Source: JBFWML01 sp050251635 | Lineage (GTDB): Bacteria > Campylobacterota > Campylobacteria > Campylobacterales > SZUA-545 | Reading direction: 5' to 3' | Assembly (NCBI GenBank): GCA_050251635.1 | Contig: JBFWML010000005.1 | Span: 1 to 64,000 of the forward strand | DNA length: 64,000 bases | Shown: one piece after another, positions 35,243-43,379 of the stretch | Position numbering within the stretch: the first letter of the stretch is position 1 | Layout: the number at the start of each line of letters is the position of its first letter | The notes under the pieces: generated by a model | What the model was told of the DNA's origin: nothing | The model's input: the letters and a program-made list of their open reading frames with translations, nothing else | The model's database searches: none | Translations under genes and position numbers: made by a program

Positions 35243-35959
35243 ATGTGGTTTCGTTCTGTTATATTCACTTTGGGCTATGTTCCGATCATCTTTGCCGTGT
35301 CGGTGGCGGGGGTGGTGTGCGGCCCGTTTTTGCCCTTGAAACACCGCTTTTTATTTCCCAGGGCGGCCTTTTACGGCACCGCCTTTTGGTTGCGCGTCAC
35401 CTGCGGGATCGATTACCGCATCGAAGGATTGGAAAACCTGCCCGCCACCCCCTGTGTGGTGGCCGCCAACCACCAAAGCGCTTGGGAAACCTATATTTTG
35501 CAAACGCTGATCGTACCGCTGACCACGGTGCTTAAGCGCGAGCTTTTGTGGATTCCCTTTTTTGGCTGGGCGCTGGCCTTGACCCGTCCGATCGCCATAA
35601 ACCGTTCGCAGCGGGTGGGGGCCTCCAAGGCGGTAATCAAAACGGGTCACGATCGGCTTAAGTCCGGTATTTCGGTGCTGATTTTCCCCGAAGGCACGCG
35701 GGTGAGGCCGGGGGTGAATGTTCCCTTTAAGCGCAGCGCAGCGGTTTTGGCCCATCAGGCGGGCGTTGACGTGCTGCCGGTGGTTCACAATGCGGGCGAA
35801 CACTGGCCGGCGCGCACAATCTTAAAAAAGCCGGGCACCATTACCCTGAAAATCGGGCCGCTCATCGGCACAACGGGCAAGAGCGCCGACGAAATTCACG
35901 AACTTTATACCGACTGGATCACCCGCGAGCGGGCATCACTTCAAGCTTCGCGTGTTTAA
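35243..35959 (+). CDS. plsC: 1-acyl-sn-glycerol-3-phosphate acyltransferase
   Basis: 238 residues. Inner membrane enzyme adding the second acyl chain to lysophosphatidic acid. One hydrophobic segment at the front (VIFTLGYVPIIFAVSVAGVV), the catalytic box NHQSAWET (HX4E; HX4D is more common) and the second motif FPEGTRVRPG. AAGGAG stands about 10 bases before ATG 35243; in-frame TTG codons at 35222 and 35240 are alternatives. The 3' end overlaps the convergent receiver gene by about 40 bases. Confidence 0.9.
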   Translation: MWFRSVIFTLGYVPIIFAVSVAGVVCGPFLPLKHRFLFPRAAFYGTAFWLRVTCGIDYRIEGLENLPATPCVVAANHQSAWETYILQTLIVPLTTVLKRELLWIPFFGWALALTRPIAINRSQRVGASKAVIKTGHDRLKSGISVLIFPEGTRVRPGVNVPFKRSAAVLAHQAGVDVLPVVHNAGEHWPARTILKKPGTITLKIGPLIGTTGKSADEIHELYTDWITRERASLQASRV

Positions 35960-36491
35960 GCAGATCGTCTAGGCAGATCGAAAGCCGGGCGTTGTCGAAG
36001 GCCATAATCAGCTTGTCGCCCACAATCTCCGTGCTGCCCTCTTCGTGGCTTTCGTAAATCTCTAAAAAACTCTCTTTATTGACCGGTTTTTCCACGCACA
36101 CGGGGCGGGGCGGGCGATCGGGCAGACGATCGAGCAGATCGTCAATCAGGGTTTCGAGCCGTTGCAGATCCGAGGGGCGTTTTAAAAAGAGGCAGTGGGC
36201 GACGCCGCACGCCTTGAGCTCGTCGATGCGATCGGTGTGGCGGGCATGGGTAATCACAATCAGCCGGGCATTGCCGTTGCGCGGGCAGTTGCGGATTGCT
36301 TCAATCAGCTCCATTCCCCAGCCGTCGGAGAGATTGAGATCGGTTACGATCAGATCAAAGCGCTCTTGCATATGGCCCTTGGCGGTTTCGATGCTGTCGG
36401 CTTCTTCAAAACGGTAATAGCCCTGCCGCTCCATGGCCTGCGTGATGGTTTGCTTCATTACCGGCACGCTGTTGACGATCAGGACTTTCAT
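35919..36491 (-). CDS. Receiver-domain protein with degenerate acidic pocket
   Basis: 190 residues. N-terminal receiver fold (~1-120): the phospho-acceptor Asp is present (LIVTDLNLSDGWG), as are the switch Thr (VITHARH) and Lys (LFLKRPSD), but the acidic pair that binds Mg2+ is Asn-Ser (VLIVNSVPVM). Phosphorylation is therefore doubtful. The C-terminal ~70 residues have no DNA-binding motif. It is the last gene of a cheX-fliN-fliO run, so it probably acts in chemotaxis or flagellar control. Confidence 0.75.
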   Translation of the reverse strand: MKVLIVNSVPVMKQTITQAMERQGYYRFEEADSIETAKGHMQERFDLIVTDLNLSDGWGMELIEAIRNCPRNGNARLIVITHARHTDRIDELKACGVAHCLFLKRPSDLQRLETLIDDLLDRLPDRPPRPVCVEKPVNKESFLEIYESHEEGSTEIVGDKLIMAFDNARLSICLDDLLKHAKLEVMPARG

Positions 36492-36493
36492 GG

Positions 36494-37270
36494 CTAGCCT
36501 TTGCGGGGTTTGGTCGGGGTTCCCTCAAGCAGATAATCCGAAAGCTTCGAGCCGTTGCCCTTAAGCAGTTCGTCAAAGGCGTTGGCGTGGGGCGCGCGGC
36601 CGTCTTCGTAGTGATCGATCAGCAGATTGCTCTGGCCCAAAAGCAGCAGGTAATTCATGCCCTTGAAGCGGATAAGAACGATGCGGTTTTTGGCATCGAG
36701 CGCCTTTTGCTGAATAATCTGGATGGTATCGGCCTTGGTTTTGCCCATCAGCCACGAACTTTCGCCGTTCGCGCCGCCAAAGAGCTTGACTAGAATCCAA
36801 AGCAGCAACAGCGCGGCAATAAACAGCCCGGCAAAGAGATACTTTTCCGTAAAGTCGGGCCGATCGGCACCGAGATTTTGCAGCAGGGTGCGCTCCTGCG
36901 CGCTGCGGGGGGTTTGCGCGCTCAGGCGCAGGCGAAGCCCGTAGCCTCCGGCGGTGGTTTCGGTGACGACGCCAAGCAGCGTTTTGGGGCTGACGTGAAC
37001 GAGGATGCCCTTTTCGTCGGGGTGAATCCGAAGGGACGAAAGCAGCGCGGACTGGGGGGTGAAGATGCGGGGGGAGTCGGCCGTTACGCCTTCAATCAAT
37101 ACAAAGAGCTGGTTTTCTTCGTGCCGTTCAACCACTTTGCCCTCAAAGGGCTTATCCAGCGAAAGCATTAAATCGACGGTTTTTTCGCCGCTTTGGACTT
37201 TGGCGTCGTTTAGGTTGGCCCCTTGGGCGGCACCGAAAAAGAGAATAATCAACAACAAAATTCGCAACAT
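36494..37270 (-). CDS. fliO: FliO-like flagellar export assembly protein
   Basis: 258 residues from ATG 37270. A signal-like N-terminus (LRILLLIILFFGAAQGA), a periplasmic beta-rich domain (~20-140), one membrane helix (YLFAGLFIAALLLLWILVKL), then a cytoplasmic domain with KNRIVLIRFKGMNYLLLLG, the pattern of FliO. FliO helps assemble the FliP ring of the flagellar export gate. It follows fliN by seven bases. The long N-terminal periplasmic domain is larger than in enteric FliO but usual for Campylobacterota. Confidence 0.75.
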   Translation of the reverse strand: MLRILLLIILFFGAAQGANLNDAKVQSGEKTVDLMLSLDKPFEGKVVERHEENQLFVLIEGVTADSPRIFTPQSALLSSLRIHPDEKGILVHVSPKTLLGVVTETTAGGYGLRLRLSAQTPRSAQERTLLQNLGADRPDFTEKYLFAGLFIAALLLLWILVKLFGGANGESSWLMGKTKADTIQIIQQKALDAKNRIVLIRFKGMNYLLLLGQSNLLIDHYEDGRAPHANAFDELLKGNGSKLSDYLLEGTPTKPRKG

Positions 37271-37277
37271 AATCACT

Positions 37278-37589
37278 TCACTGTTCTTTGGAGAAAAAAT
37301 ACAAAACCGCGTTGGCATCCAACACTTCGTTAACACGGATGGCGAGGTTTTTTTCGTACACCATCACCTCGCCCTTGCCGATAATGCGGCCGTTGACGTA
37401 AATCTCCACCGATTCCCCGGCGGGTTTGCCCAGATCAATCACCGATCCGCGCTCCAGATTGAGAATTTCGCGCAGGGGCAGGTGGGTCTGGCCCAAGTCC
37501 GAAACCAGTTCGATCTCCATGGCCAGCAGTTCGGTAAAGTCGGGAATGAGCTCCTCGGTCGGGCGGTGATCGGGCTCCATTTTTTTCAT
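37278..37589 (-). CDS. fliN: Flagellar motor switch protein FliN
   Basis: 103 residues. SpoA-type C-ring protein: LLAMEIELVSDLGQTHLPL, then LRGSVIDLGKPAG-type segment (here LERGSVIDLGKPAGESVEIY), VNGRIIGKGEVMVYEKNLAI and RVNEVL. It forms the lower part of the flagellar C-ring that sets rotation direction and docks export cargo. It sits two bases after cheX, so these genes are co-transcribed. Confidence 0.93.
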   Translation of the reverse strand: MKKMEPDHRPTEELIPDFTELLAMEIELVSDLGQTHLPLREILNLERGSVIDLGKPAGESVEIYVNGRIIGKGEVMVYEKNLAIRVNEVLDANAVLYFFSKEQ

Positions 37590-37591
37590 AT

Positions 37592-38017
37592 TCAGGCGAC
37601 CTTGTGGGCGGTAATGGTGAAGACATCCCCCTCAAACTGGAAATTGATCCGTTTTTCGGCGTTGGCGCAGACCGGGATGGTGTCGCCCTTGAAATCGGGG
37701 GTTGTGATGTTGAAGTTGACGCCCCGCGAAGCGGCGGTAACCTTGGCGCGGCCGACAATCAGATTGGTGATCTCCTTGATGAGATCGCTAAGCACCTCGC
37801 CGTCGGGCTCCTCTTCGTTGAGAAACAGATAGGCCATTTTCTCCAGGCTGGGCCGGGCGATGTGGACGGTCACCCGCCAGTTTTCATCCCCTTGGGTGTG
37901 GATATCGGCCGCCCAGGCGTGGTTCAAAGGACAGCTATCAAACAGCTCCGCCTCCGTACCCAGAACGTCGCGGGTAAAGAACTGCGTCGCTTCGATTAAT
38001 GCCTCCTCCAATGCCAT
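37592..38017 (-). CDS. CheX/CheC-like chemotaxis phosphatase
   Basis: 141 residues. The CheC/CheX phosphatase motif is seen in LSDLIKEITNLIVGRAK (the Glu and Asn of ExxN are both present) with the following beta-rich segment FNITTPDFKGDTIPV. CheX-type proteins dephosphorylate CheY-P and reset the motor. First gene of the cheX-fliN-fliO-receiver unit. An alternative reading as a second FliY/FliN-like motor protein is less likely. Confidence 0.8.
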   Translation of the reverse strand: MALEEALIEATQFFTRDVLGTEAELFDSCPLNHAWAADIHTQGDENWRVTVHIARPSLEKMAYLFLNEEEPDGEVLSDLIKEITNLIVGRAKVTAASRGVNFNITTPDFKGDTIPVCANAEKRINFQFEGDVFTITAHKVA

Positions 38018-38094
38018 GCGCGCCCCTTGTGTGTTTGCTAGTGCGGATATTTTAGTACCATTGCCTGAAAACTGCGTTTGTTTCCGGCTTCCGC

Positions 38095-38100
38095 TATAAT
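38095..38100 (+). promoter_or_regulatory. Consensus -10 element before the TauE-type permease
   Basis: A perfect TATAAT lies 29 bases before the GTG start at 38130, in the divergent gap after cheX. No clear -35 element is seen. Confidence 0.6.
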
Positions 38101-38129
38101 ACGCGCTTTTATTTTTGTAAGGATTTTAG

Positions 38130-38870
38130 GTGTTGGAATATATCGCGGTCGGTATCGTGGCGGGGATGGCTTCGGGTTTTTTTGGTATTGGAGGCGGCAC
38201 GATCGTGGTGCCGATGCTGGTTTTTCTGGGCGAAGGGATCAAATACGCCATCGGTCTTTCGGCCATGCAGATGACCTTTTCTTCCTATTATGGCACTTGG
38301 ATCAACAGCAAAAGCGGCTTGGTGGAGCCCAAGGACTTTTGGCAGCTGGGCCTGGGCGGCGTGCTGGGTGCGGCGCTGGGTGCGTGGCTGCTGGATGTGG
38401 TCAGTGGACACACCGCGGCCATTGTTTTTTGCGGCATGATGACACTGGCCTTGGTGCGCACCGTGTTTATCAACCCCGAACCGGCCCGCAAACCGCATCC
38501 GCACTGGAGCCTCTTTTTTATTGCCGGTTTTGTGGTGGGCAGTTTTTCGGGCCTTGTAGGCGTGGGCGGCGGCTTTTTGCTGGTGCCGATTTTGGCGGGG
38601 CTGATGGGCATGCCGCTCAAAAACGCCATTGCGATCGGGCTTTATTTTGTGATGTTTGTGGGAACGGCGGCCTTTGTGACGCTGCTGAGCTTGGGGTATG
38701 TGGACTTGATGAAAGGCGCGCTGCTTTCGGCGGGATCGCTTCTGGGCGTGCGTCTGGGCATTTGGATTGCCGCCAAAACCAGCGCCAAAAAACACAAAGG
38801 CATCGTCATTGTGCTTTATGCCTTCTTGCTTTCGATGATGCTCTATAAAATCTGGCAGGGTGAAGTATGA
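38130..38870 (+). CDS. TauE/SafE-family sulfite exporter-like permease
   Basis: 246 residues with about eight membrane helices. The paired family motifs are GIGGGTIVVPML near residue 20 and GVGGGFLLVPILAG near residue 145. Members export sulfite, sulfoacetate or related anions, or import sulfonates; the substrate here is unknown. GTG at 38130 is the start. The stop overlaps uvrA start as ATGA, so the two genes share a transcript. Confidence 0.85.
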   Translation: MLEYIAVGIVAGMASGFFGIGGGTIVVPMLVFLGEGIKYAIGLSAMQMTFSSYYGTWINSKSGLVEPKDFWQLGLGGVLGAALGAWLLDVVSGHTAAIVFCGMMTLALVRTVFINPEPARKPHPHWSLFFIAGFVVGSFSGLVGVGGGFLLVPILAGLMGMPLKNAIAIGLYFVMFVGTAAFVTLLSLGYVDLMKGALLSAGSLLGVRLGIWIAAKTSAKKHKGIVIVLYAFLLSMMLYKIWQGEV

Positions 38871-41683
38871 CCGACCAAATCAAAATTCTCGGCGCACGGG
38901 AAAACAACCTCAAAAACATTTCGCTTGATCTGCCCAAAAACAAACTGGTTGTCATGACCGGGATTTCGGGCAGCGGCAAAAGCACGCTGGCTTTTAAAAC
39001 CCTCTACGCCGAAGGGCAGCGCCGTTATATCGAGAGCCTTTCGAGCTACGCGCGGCAGTTTCTTGACCGCGTGGGCAAACCGGAGGTCGATAAGATCGAA
39101 GGTTTAACGCCCGCGATCGCGATCGACCAGAAAACCACCAGCAAAAACCCCCGTTCGACCGTGGGGACGATTACCGAAATCTATGATTATCTGCGCCTGT
39201 TGTACGCCCGCGTGGGCCGCCAGCACTGCCATCTGTGCGGCAAACCGATCAGCCAGATGAGCGCGGCGGATATTATCGAACAAATCGCCAAACTGCCCGA
39301 AGGGGCCAAAGCGATTATCGCCGCGCCGGTCGTCAAAGAAAAAAAGGGCAGTTTTAACGACCTGATCGAAGCGCTGCGCCAAAAAGGGTTTGTCCGCGCC
39401 CAGATCGACGGCGTGATGGCGCGGCTGGATGAAGAGATTGAGCTGGCCAAAAACAAAAAACACACGATCAAGGTTGTGGTTGACCGCATTATCGTTAAAC
39501 CCGAAAACGCCGAACGGCTGGCCTCCAGCGTCGAGCGGGCGCTTCAAGAGGGTTTTGGCCAAGTGGAGGTGGAGGTGGAAAACGCCGAAGAGGTCGGCAC
39601 CGCCAAACACCACCACTACTCCGAACACTTGGCCTGTTTTGACTGCAAAGTCAGCTTTGAGCCGCTTGAGCCGCTGGCCTTTTCGTTCAACTCCCCCAAG
39701 GGCGCTTGCCCCACCTGCGACGGTCTGGGGGTGCGTTTTGTGCTCAACCCCGCGAAGGTGATCGACGAAAGCCAAGCTATCCGCGACGGCGCGATCAAGG
39801 TGTTTTTCAAAAGCGGGTATTACGACAAGTTTTTGCAGGCTTTTTGCGAAATAGCCGACATCGACACCAAAATCCCCTTTGAAGAGCTGCCCGAACACCA
39901 GAAAAAAGCGGTGCTCAACGGCTCGATCGAAGAGGTGAGCTTTAACTGGAAAACCCACCCGGTTAAAAAGCGGTGGGAAGGGGTGATGAATATCGCCTAC
40001 GAGATGTTCAAGGAAGAAAAAGACCTTGGCGAATACATGATCGAAAAGGTCTGCGACAGTTGCGGCGGCCACCGGCTCAACCCGCAAAGCTTGGCGGTGA
40101 AGGTAGCAAACATCGGCATTGGCGATGCGATCGATATGCCCATCGACGAGTGCCACGCCTTTTTTGGCGACGAAGCAAAGTTTGCGTACCTGAGCGAGCA
40201 GCAAAAACTGATCAGTACCCCGATTCTCAAAGAGATCCGCGAACGGCTCTTTTTCCTGGTGGATGTGGGCTTGGGGTATCTTTCTTTGGGCCGCGACGCG
40301 CGTACCATCAGCGGCGGCGAAAGCCAGCGCATCCGTATCGCCAGCCAGATCGGCAGCGGTTTGACGGGCGTGATGTACGTGCTCGACGAACCCAGCATCG
40401 GCCTGCACGAACGCGACACGGTGAAGCTGATCCGCACACTCAAAAGTCTGCGCGATCGCGGCAATAGCGTGATTGTGGTGGAGCACGACAAAGAGACGAT
40501 CGAAAGCGCCGATTTTATTGTGGATATCGGCCCAGGCGCGGGACGCTACGGCGGCGAAGTGGTGTTTGCTGGCACGATGGACAAGATGAAAAACGCGGCC
40601 ACATCGACCGCGCTTTATCTTAGCGGCGCAAAAAAGATCGAATACTTCCACCGCCGTCCCCAAAGCGACTGGCTGAGCATCGAAAACGTGACGCTCAACA
40701 ATATTAAAGGGCTTTCGGTGCGCCTGCCGCTGAGAAACTTCGTGGCGGTGACGGGGGTGAGCGGCAGCGGCAAAAGTTCGCTGATTTTGCAAACGCTTTT
40801 GCCTGTGGCCAAAGAGCTTTTAAACCACGCCCGCAAGGTGCGCAAGGTGCAGGGCGTGGCGATCGACGGCATGGAACATCTGGATAAGGTCATCTACCTC
40901 GACCAGTCCCCCATCGGCCGCACGCCGCGCAGTATTCCCGCCACCTACACCGGCATGATGGACGACATCCGCGACCTGTTTACCGAAACCAAAGAGGCCA
41001 AACTGCGCGGCTACGGCCCCAGCCGCTTTAGTTTTAACGTCAAGGGCGGGCGCTGCGAAAAGTGTCAGGGCGAAGGGGAGATCAAGATTGAAATGCACTT
41101 TCTGCCCGACATTATGGTCAAGTGCGACGCCTGCCACGGCAGCCGTTTTAACCCGCAGACGCTGGAGATCAAGTTTAAAGGCAAGTCGATCGCCGATGTG
41201 CTGAACATGAGCGTGGACGAAGCCGCCGACTTTTTCGCCACCCATCCCAAGCTGTCGCAAAAGCTGCAAACCCTGCAAAGCGTGGGGTTAGGCTACATCC
41301 TGCTGGGCCAAAACGCGGTCACGCTTTCGGGCGGCGAAGCGCAACGGATCAAGCTGAGCAAAGAGCTCTCGCGCACCGACACGGGCCGCACGCTCTATGT
41401 GCTGGACGAGCCGACGACGGGTTTGCATTTTGCCGACGTGGATAAACTGGTCAAAGTGCTGCACCACCTGACCGATCTGGGCAATTCGGTCATTGTGATC
41501 GAACACAACCTCGACGTGATCAAAAACGCCGACTGGATTGTGGACATGGGTCCCGAAGGCGGGCGCGGCGGCGGGCAACTGGTGGACGAAGGCGACCCCG
41601 AATCGATCGCCAAAAACCACCACAAAACCGGCAGCCATACCGGGTTTTTCCTGACTAAAGAGTTGGGGCTTTCGGTAAAATAG
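38867..41683 (+). CDS. uvrA: Excinuclease ABC subunit A
   Basis: 938 residues. Damage-recognition ATPase of nucleotide excision repair, acting in the cytoplasm with UvrB. Two ABC modules: Walker A GISGSGKSTLAF (~residue 35) and GVSGSGKSSLILQT (~residue 630), and signatures TISGGESQRIRIA and TLSGGEAQRIKLS. Zinc-binding Cys pairs are complete (CHLCGKPIS, CFDCKVSF, CPTCDGLG, CDSCGGHR, CEKCQGEGE, CDACHGSR). Full length. Confidence 0.98.
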   Translation: MTDQIKILGARENNLKNISLDLPKNKLVVMTGISGSGKSTLAFKTLYAEGQRRYIESLSSYARQFLDRVGKPEVDKIEGLTPAIAIDQKTTSKNPRSTVGTITEIYDYLRLLYARVGRQHCHLCGKPISQMSAADIIEQIAKLPEGAKAIIAAPVVKEKKGSFNDLIEALRQKGFVRAQIDGVMARLDEEIELAKNKKHTIKVVVDRIIVKPENAERLASSVERALQEGFGQVEVEVENAEEVGTAKHHHYSEHLACFDCKVSFEPLEPLAFSFNSPKGACPTCDGLGVRFVLNPAKVIDESQAIRDGAIKVFFKSGYYDKFLQAFCEIADIDTKIPFEELPEHQKKAVLNGSIEEVSFNWKTHPVKKRWEGVMNIAYEMFKEEKDLGEYMIEKVCDSCGGHRLNPQSLAVKVANIGIGDAIDMPIDECHAFFGDEAKFAYLSEQQKLISTPILKEIRERLFFLVDVGLGYLSLGRDARTISGGESQRIRIASQIGSGLTGVMYVLDEPSIGLHERDTVKLIRTLKSLRDRGNSVIVVEHDKETIESADFIVDIGPGAGRYGGEVVFAGTMDKMKNAATSTALYLSGAKKIEYFHRRPQSDWLSIENVTLNNIKGLSVRLPLRNFVAVTGVSGSGKSSLILQTLLPVAKELLNHARKVRKVQGVAIDGMEHLDKVIYLDQSPIGRTPRSIPATYTGMMDDIRDLFTETKEAKLRGYGPSRFSFNVKGGRCEKCQGEGEIKIEMHFLPDIMVKCDACHGSRFNPQTLEIKFKGKSIADVLNMSVDEAADFFATHPKLSQKLQTLQSVGLGYILLGQNAVTLSGGEAQRIKLSKELSRTDTGRTLYVLDEPTTGLHFADVDKLVKVLHHLTDLGNSVIVIEHNLDVIKNADWIVDMGPEGGRGGGQLVDEGDPESIAKNHHKTGSHTGFFLTKELGLSVK

Positions 41684-41700
41684 CCTGACAAGGAGCTTGG

Positions 41701-41958
41701 ATGTCCAAAAAAGACCGCATTGGTAGAGAATTAGATTTTTTTATGGAGCGCCATAAAAGCGTTTTTATGGTCTTTTTGGCGCTTTGTGTGGGCGAAAGCA
41801 GTTTGATTTATGCGGTCGTTTCGGGCGAAAAGCCCTTGGGTGTTTTGGCTCTTGCTCTGATTGGAGCAGTGGTTGCTTTTGTGTTGTTTATGAATTTGCG
41901 TACTATTCGTTTGGAGATTCGGGCAAACTTGGATGAGTTGGAGGCACTTGATGATTGA
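41701..41958 (+). CDS. Small membrane protein with two helices
   Basis: 85 residues. A charged start (MSKKDRIGRELDFFMERHK) is followed by two hydrophobic helices (SVFMVFLALCVGESSLIYAV and GVLALALIGAVVAFVLFMNL) and an acidic end (RANLDELEALDD). AAGGAG lies just upstream of the ATG. No family is recognised. It overlaps the next small gene by eight bases, and both lie between uvrA and fluC. Confidence 0.65.
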   Translation: MSKKDRIGRELDFFMERHKSVFMVFLALCVGESSLIYAVVSGEKPLGVLALALIGAVVAFVLFMNLRTIRLEIRANLDELEALDD

Positions 41959-42061
41959 GATGATTGGATTAATCTTGGCAGTAGTTTTAGCAGCCATAAT
42001 TGTCGCCTTTGGGTATGAGGAGTCCGGTAAAAATAAGCACAATTCACCCCATAAGGGATGA
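41951..42061 (+). CDS. Single-helix membrane peptide (36 residues)
   Basis: A short frame starting at ATG 41951 and ending TGA 42059-42061. One hydrophobic helix (MIGLILAVVLAAIIVAF) and a polar tail (GYEESGKNKHNSPHKG). It overlaps the previous gene by eight bases and the fluC start by four (ATGA), exactly as the coupled genes around it, which is the main reason to believe it is translated. Function unknown. Confidence 0.5.
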   Translation: MIEMIGLILAVVLAAIIVAFGYEESGKNKHNSPHKG

Positions 42062-42438
42062 TTACGCTTTTTTGGGTAGCGATCGGCGGTGCGTTAGGCG
42101 CCGTGGCCCGCTACGGCGTGGCGGTCGGGTCGGTTAAGCTGCTGGGCAACCAGTTTCCCTATGGCACGCTGATTGTCAACACTTTGGGCGCTTTTGCCGC
42201 ACTCTTTATCCTAACGCTGCTAAGCGAAAAACTACTACTCGTTCCCGCGCTGCGCCTCTTTGCGGTGGTCGGCTTTTTGGGCGCGTTTACCACCTTTTCC
42301 ACCTACACCTACGAAACGATTTTGTTTATCGAGGCGGGCGAGTGGGGCAGGGCGCTGTGGAATATGCTAATTAACAACGGCCTGTCGCTGGCAGCGGGGG
42401 TGCTGGGAATTGCCGCCGCGAGGGCGATGGTTGTCTAG
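42058..42438 (+). CDS. fluC: Fluoride channel FluC (CrcB)
   Basis: 126 residues with four membrane helices. Family motifs: GGALGAVARYGV at the front, GTLIVNTLGAF (the conserved Asn) in helix 2 and GFLGAFTTFSTYTYE (the Phe box and central Na+ site) in helix 3. It forms a dual-topology dimer exporting fluoride. No fluoride riboswitch was found upstream; it is translated in line with the two small membrane genes. Confidence 0.95.
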   Translation: MITLFWVAIGGALGAVARYGVAVGSVKLLGNQFPYGTLIVNTLGAFAALFILTLLSEKLLLVPALRLFAVVGFLGAFTTFSTYTYETILFIEAGEWGRALWNMLINNGLSLAAGVLGIAAARAMVV

Positions 42439-42457
42439 CGGGGATGGCCCCCGATGC

Positions 42458-42482
42458 AAAAAAGTAGCCTGTCCCCATTTAT
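42458..42482 (-). repeat. REP-like repeat (copy 4), at the integrase break
   Basis: On the minus strand it reads TAAATGGGGACAGGCTACTT then a T-run. It begins directly after codon VER of the integrase fragment and supplies its TAA stop. Confidence 0.85.
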
Positions 42483-42667
42483 CGTTCAACGGCGAGATGG
42501 GTTAAAAATGCTTCTATTTCTGCTTTGCCCATGTCGATGGGGTGTTTTTTATGGTGAAACAAGATGTATCGTTTGATCCAGCCAGTGTAGCTTTTTTCAG
42601 TCTTTATACTATAGTGCTTGAGCCGAATCTGCTCACGAACTAGATCAAGCAGTCTCTTTTTTTGCAC
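42480..42667 (-). pseudogene. intI: Integron integrase IntI, N-terminal remnant
   Basis: About 62 residues from GTG 42667 (AAAGGAG lies 7 bases upstream), ending in a TAA provided by the repeat. The segment LLDLVREQIRLKHYSIKTEK and then WIKRYILFH and HPIDMGKAEIEAFLTHLAVE aligns closely with the SAM-like N-terminal domain of integron integrases (class 1: LHYSLRTEQAYVNWV, FIRFHGVRHP, EVEAFLSWLANER). The rest of that domain and the whole catalytic tyrosine recombinase domain are missing, including the IntI-specific insertion. It reads away from the cassettes, as in all integrons. The loss makes the integron inactive in itself. Confidence 0.9.
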
Positions 42668-42922
42668 CGCCAACTCCTTTGAATAATAAGGACATAATGT
42701 CCTATTAAGTCGTTTTTGGCCGAATATCAGGACATTGTGTCCGTATATCAAAATCAACAGGACATAAAAACAGGCACAATCTTACGAATTTTTTGGTAGA
42801 ATCGATCAAAATATGTCAATCTGCAATGTGCGGGCTGGTTTTTCCCGATAGTCGGACATTTAAAGTGTCTGGATATCAGGTTGGGTTCCAGCAATGAGGC
42901 ATATTGTGCGGATGAATAAATA
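42668..42922. promoter_or_regulatory. intI-attI intergenic region with GGACAT palindromes
   Basis: This 255-base stretch between the integrase start and the first cassette should hold attI, the integrase promoter and the cassette promoter. It contains GGACATAATGTCC (42690-42702, a perfect palindrome about 23 bases before the intI start), GGACATTGTGTCC (42730-42742), a half-site GGACATA (42760) and GGACATTTAAAGTGTC (42854-42869). The recombination point is GTTAGGGC at 42923-42930. The palindromes could be a repressor operator or integrase-binding sites. No gene is seen here. Confidence 0.6.
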
Positions 42923-42935
42923 GTTAGGGCTCAAA

Positions 42936-43280
42936 ATGACTCTCGATGAACTTGCGAATAAAATTAGATCGGTTTCCGAAGAGAAGCTTATTCAAGATCT
43001 CGCAAAGTACATTGAAGAATGGAAAAGCGATGACAGAAATGCCGAGCAACTTGAATCAATGGTCGAGAGGTTCTTTGGCAATGCGTGGATACCAGAAGAG
43101 GAAGACCATTCGAAGGCATATAGTTTCTGGTCTTCGTTTAGAGATGATGTCGTTCATGGCATTGGGGGAATGACCATGAATGAGAGATTATATAGTTTTA
43201 GTTTATTTGATCGCTTCGACTCCTGTGAGTCCGAAGAAGAAAAGCGCGTAGTCTATGAGAAATTGCATGCAAAGCCCTAA
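42936..43280 (+). CDS. Integron cassette protein of unknown function
   Basis: 114 residues, soluble, acidic, AT-rich compared with the core genes. It is the single gene of cassette 1 (42924-43352): the start lies 12 bases inside the cassette and the TAA stop lies within the attC R'' box, the usual tight packing. Distinct segments are LANKIRSVSEEKLIQDLAKY and FWSSFRDDVVHGIGGM. No family or catalytic motif is recognised. The ribosome site is weak (AGGG). Confidence 0.75.
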   Translation: MTLDELANKIRSVSEEKLIQDLAKYIEEWKSDDRNAEQLESMVERFFGNAWIPEEEDHSKAYSFWSSFRDDVVHGIGGMTMNERLYSFSLFDRFDSCESEEEKRVVYEKLHAKP

Positions 43281-43358
43281 CAATCGCAGGCACAGCGACG
43301 GCTTTTCCGTTGCGGCTTCGCCTCCACTACAAAGCCGCGCGTGCTGCTGGCGTTAGGC
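43274..43358 (+). other. attC recombination site of integron cassette 1
   Basis: 85 bases between R'' GCCCTAAC (43274-43281) and R' GTTAGGC (43352-43358, matching the GTTRRRY core). The interior folds as an imperfect hairpin: CGCAGGCACAGCGACGGCTT pairs with AAAGCCGCGCGTGCTGCTGG, with unpaired bases as expected for attC. The R'' box is exactly complementary to the cassette's own first bases GTTAGGGC at 42923, as must be true for a cassette that was once circular. Confidence 0.85.
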
Positions 43359-43379
43359 AATATTTAGTAGGGAGCATTG

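Noticed and set aside
39104..40792. 562-codon open frame antisense to uvrA
   Set aside because: uvrA is beyond doubt in the sense frame; the antisense frame has no motif and is a shadow of codon bias.
41684..42057. Fluoride riboswitch upstream of fluC
   Set aside because: No matching conserved fluoride aptamer bases were found; the region is filled by two small coding frames.
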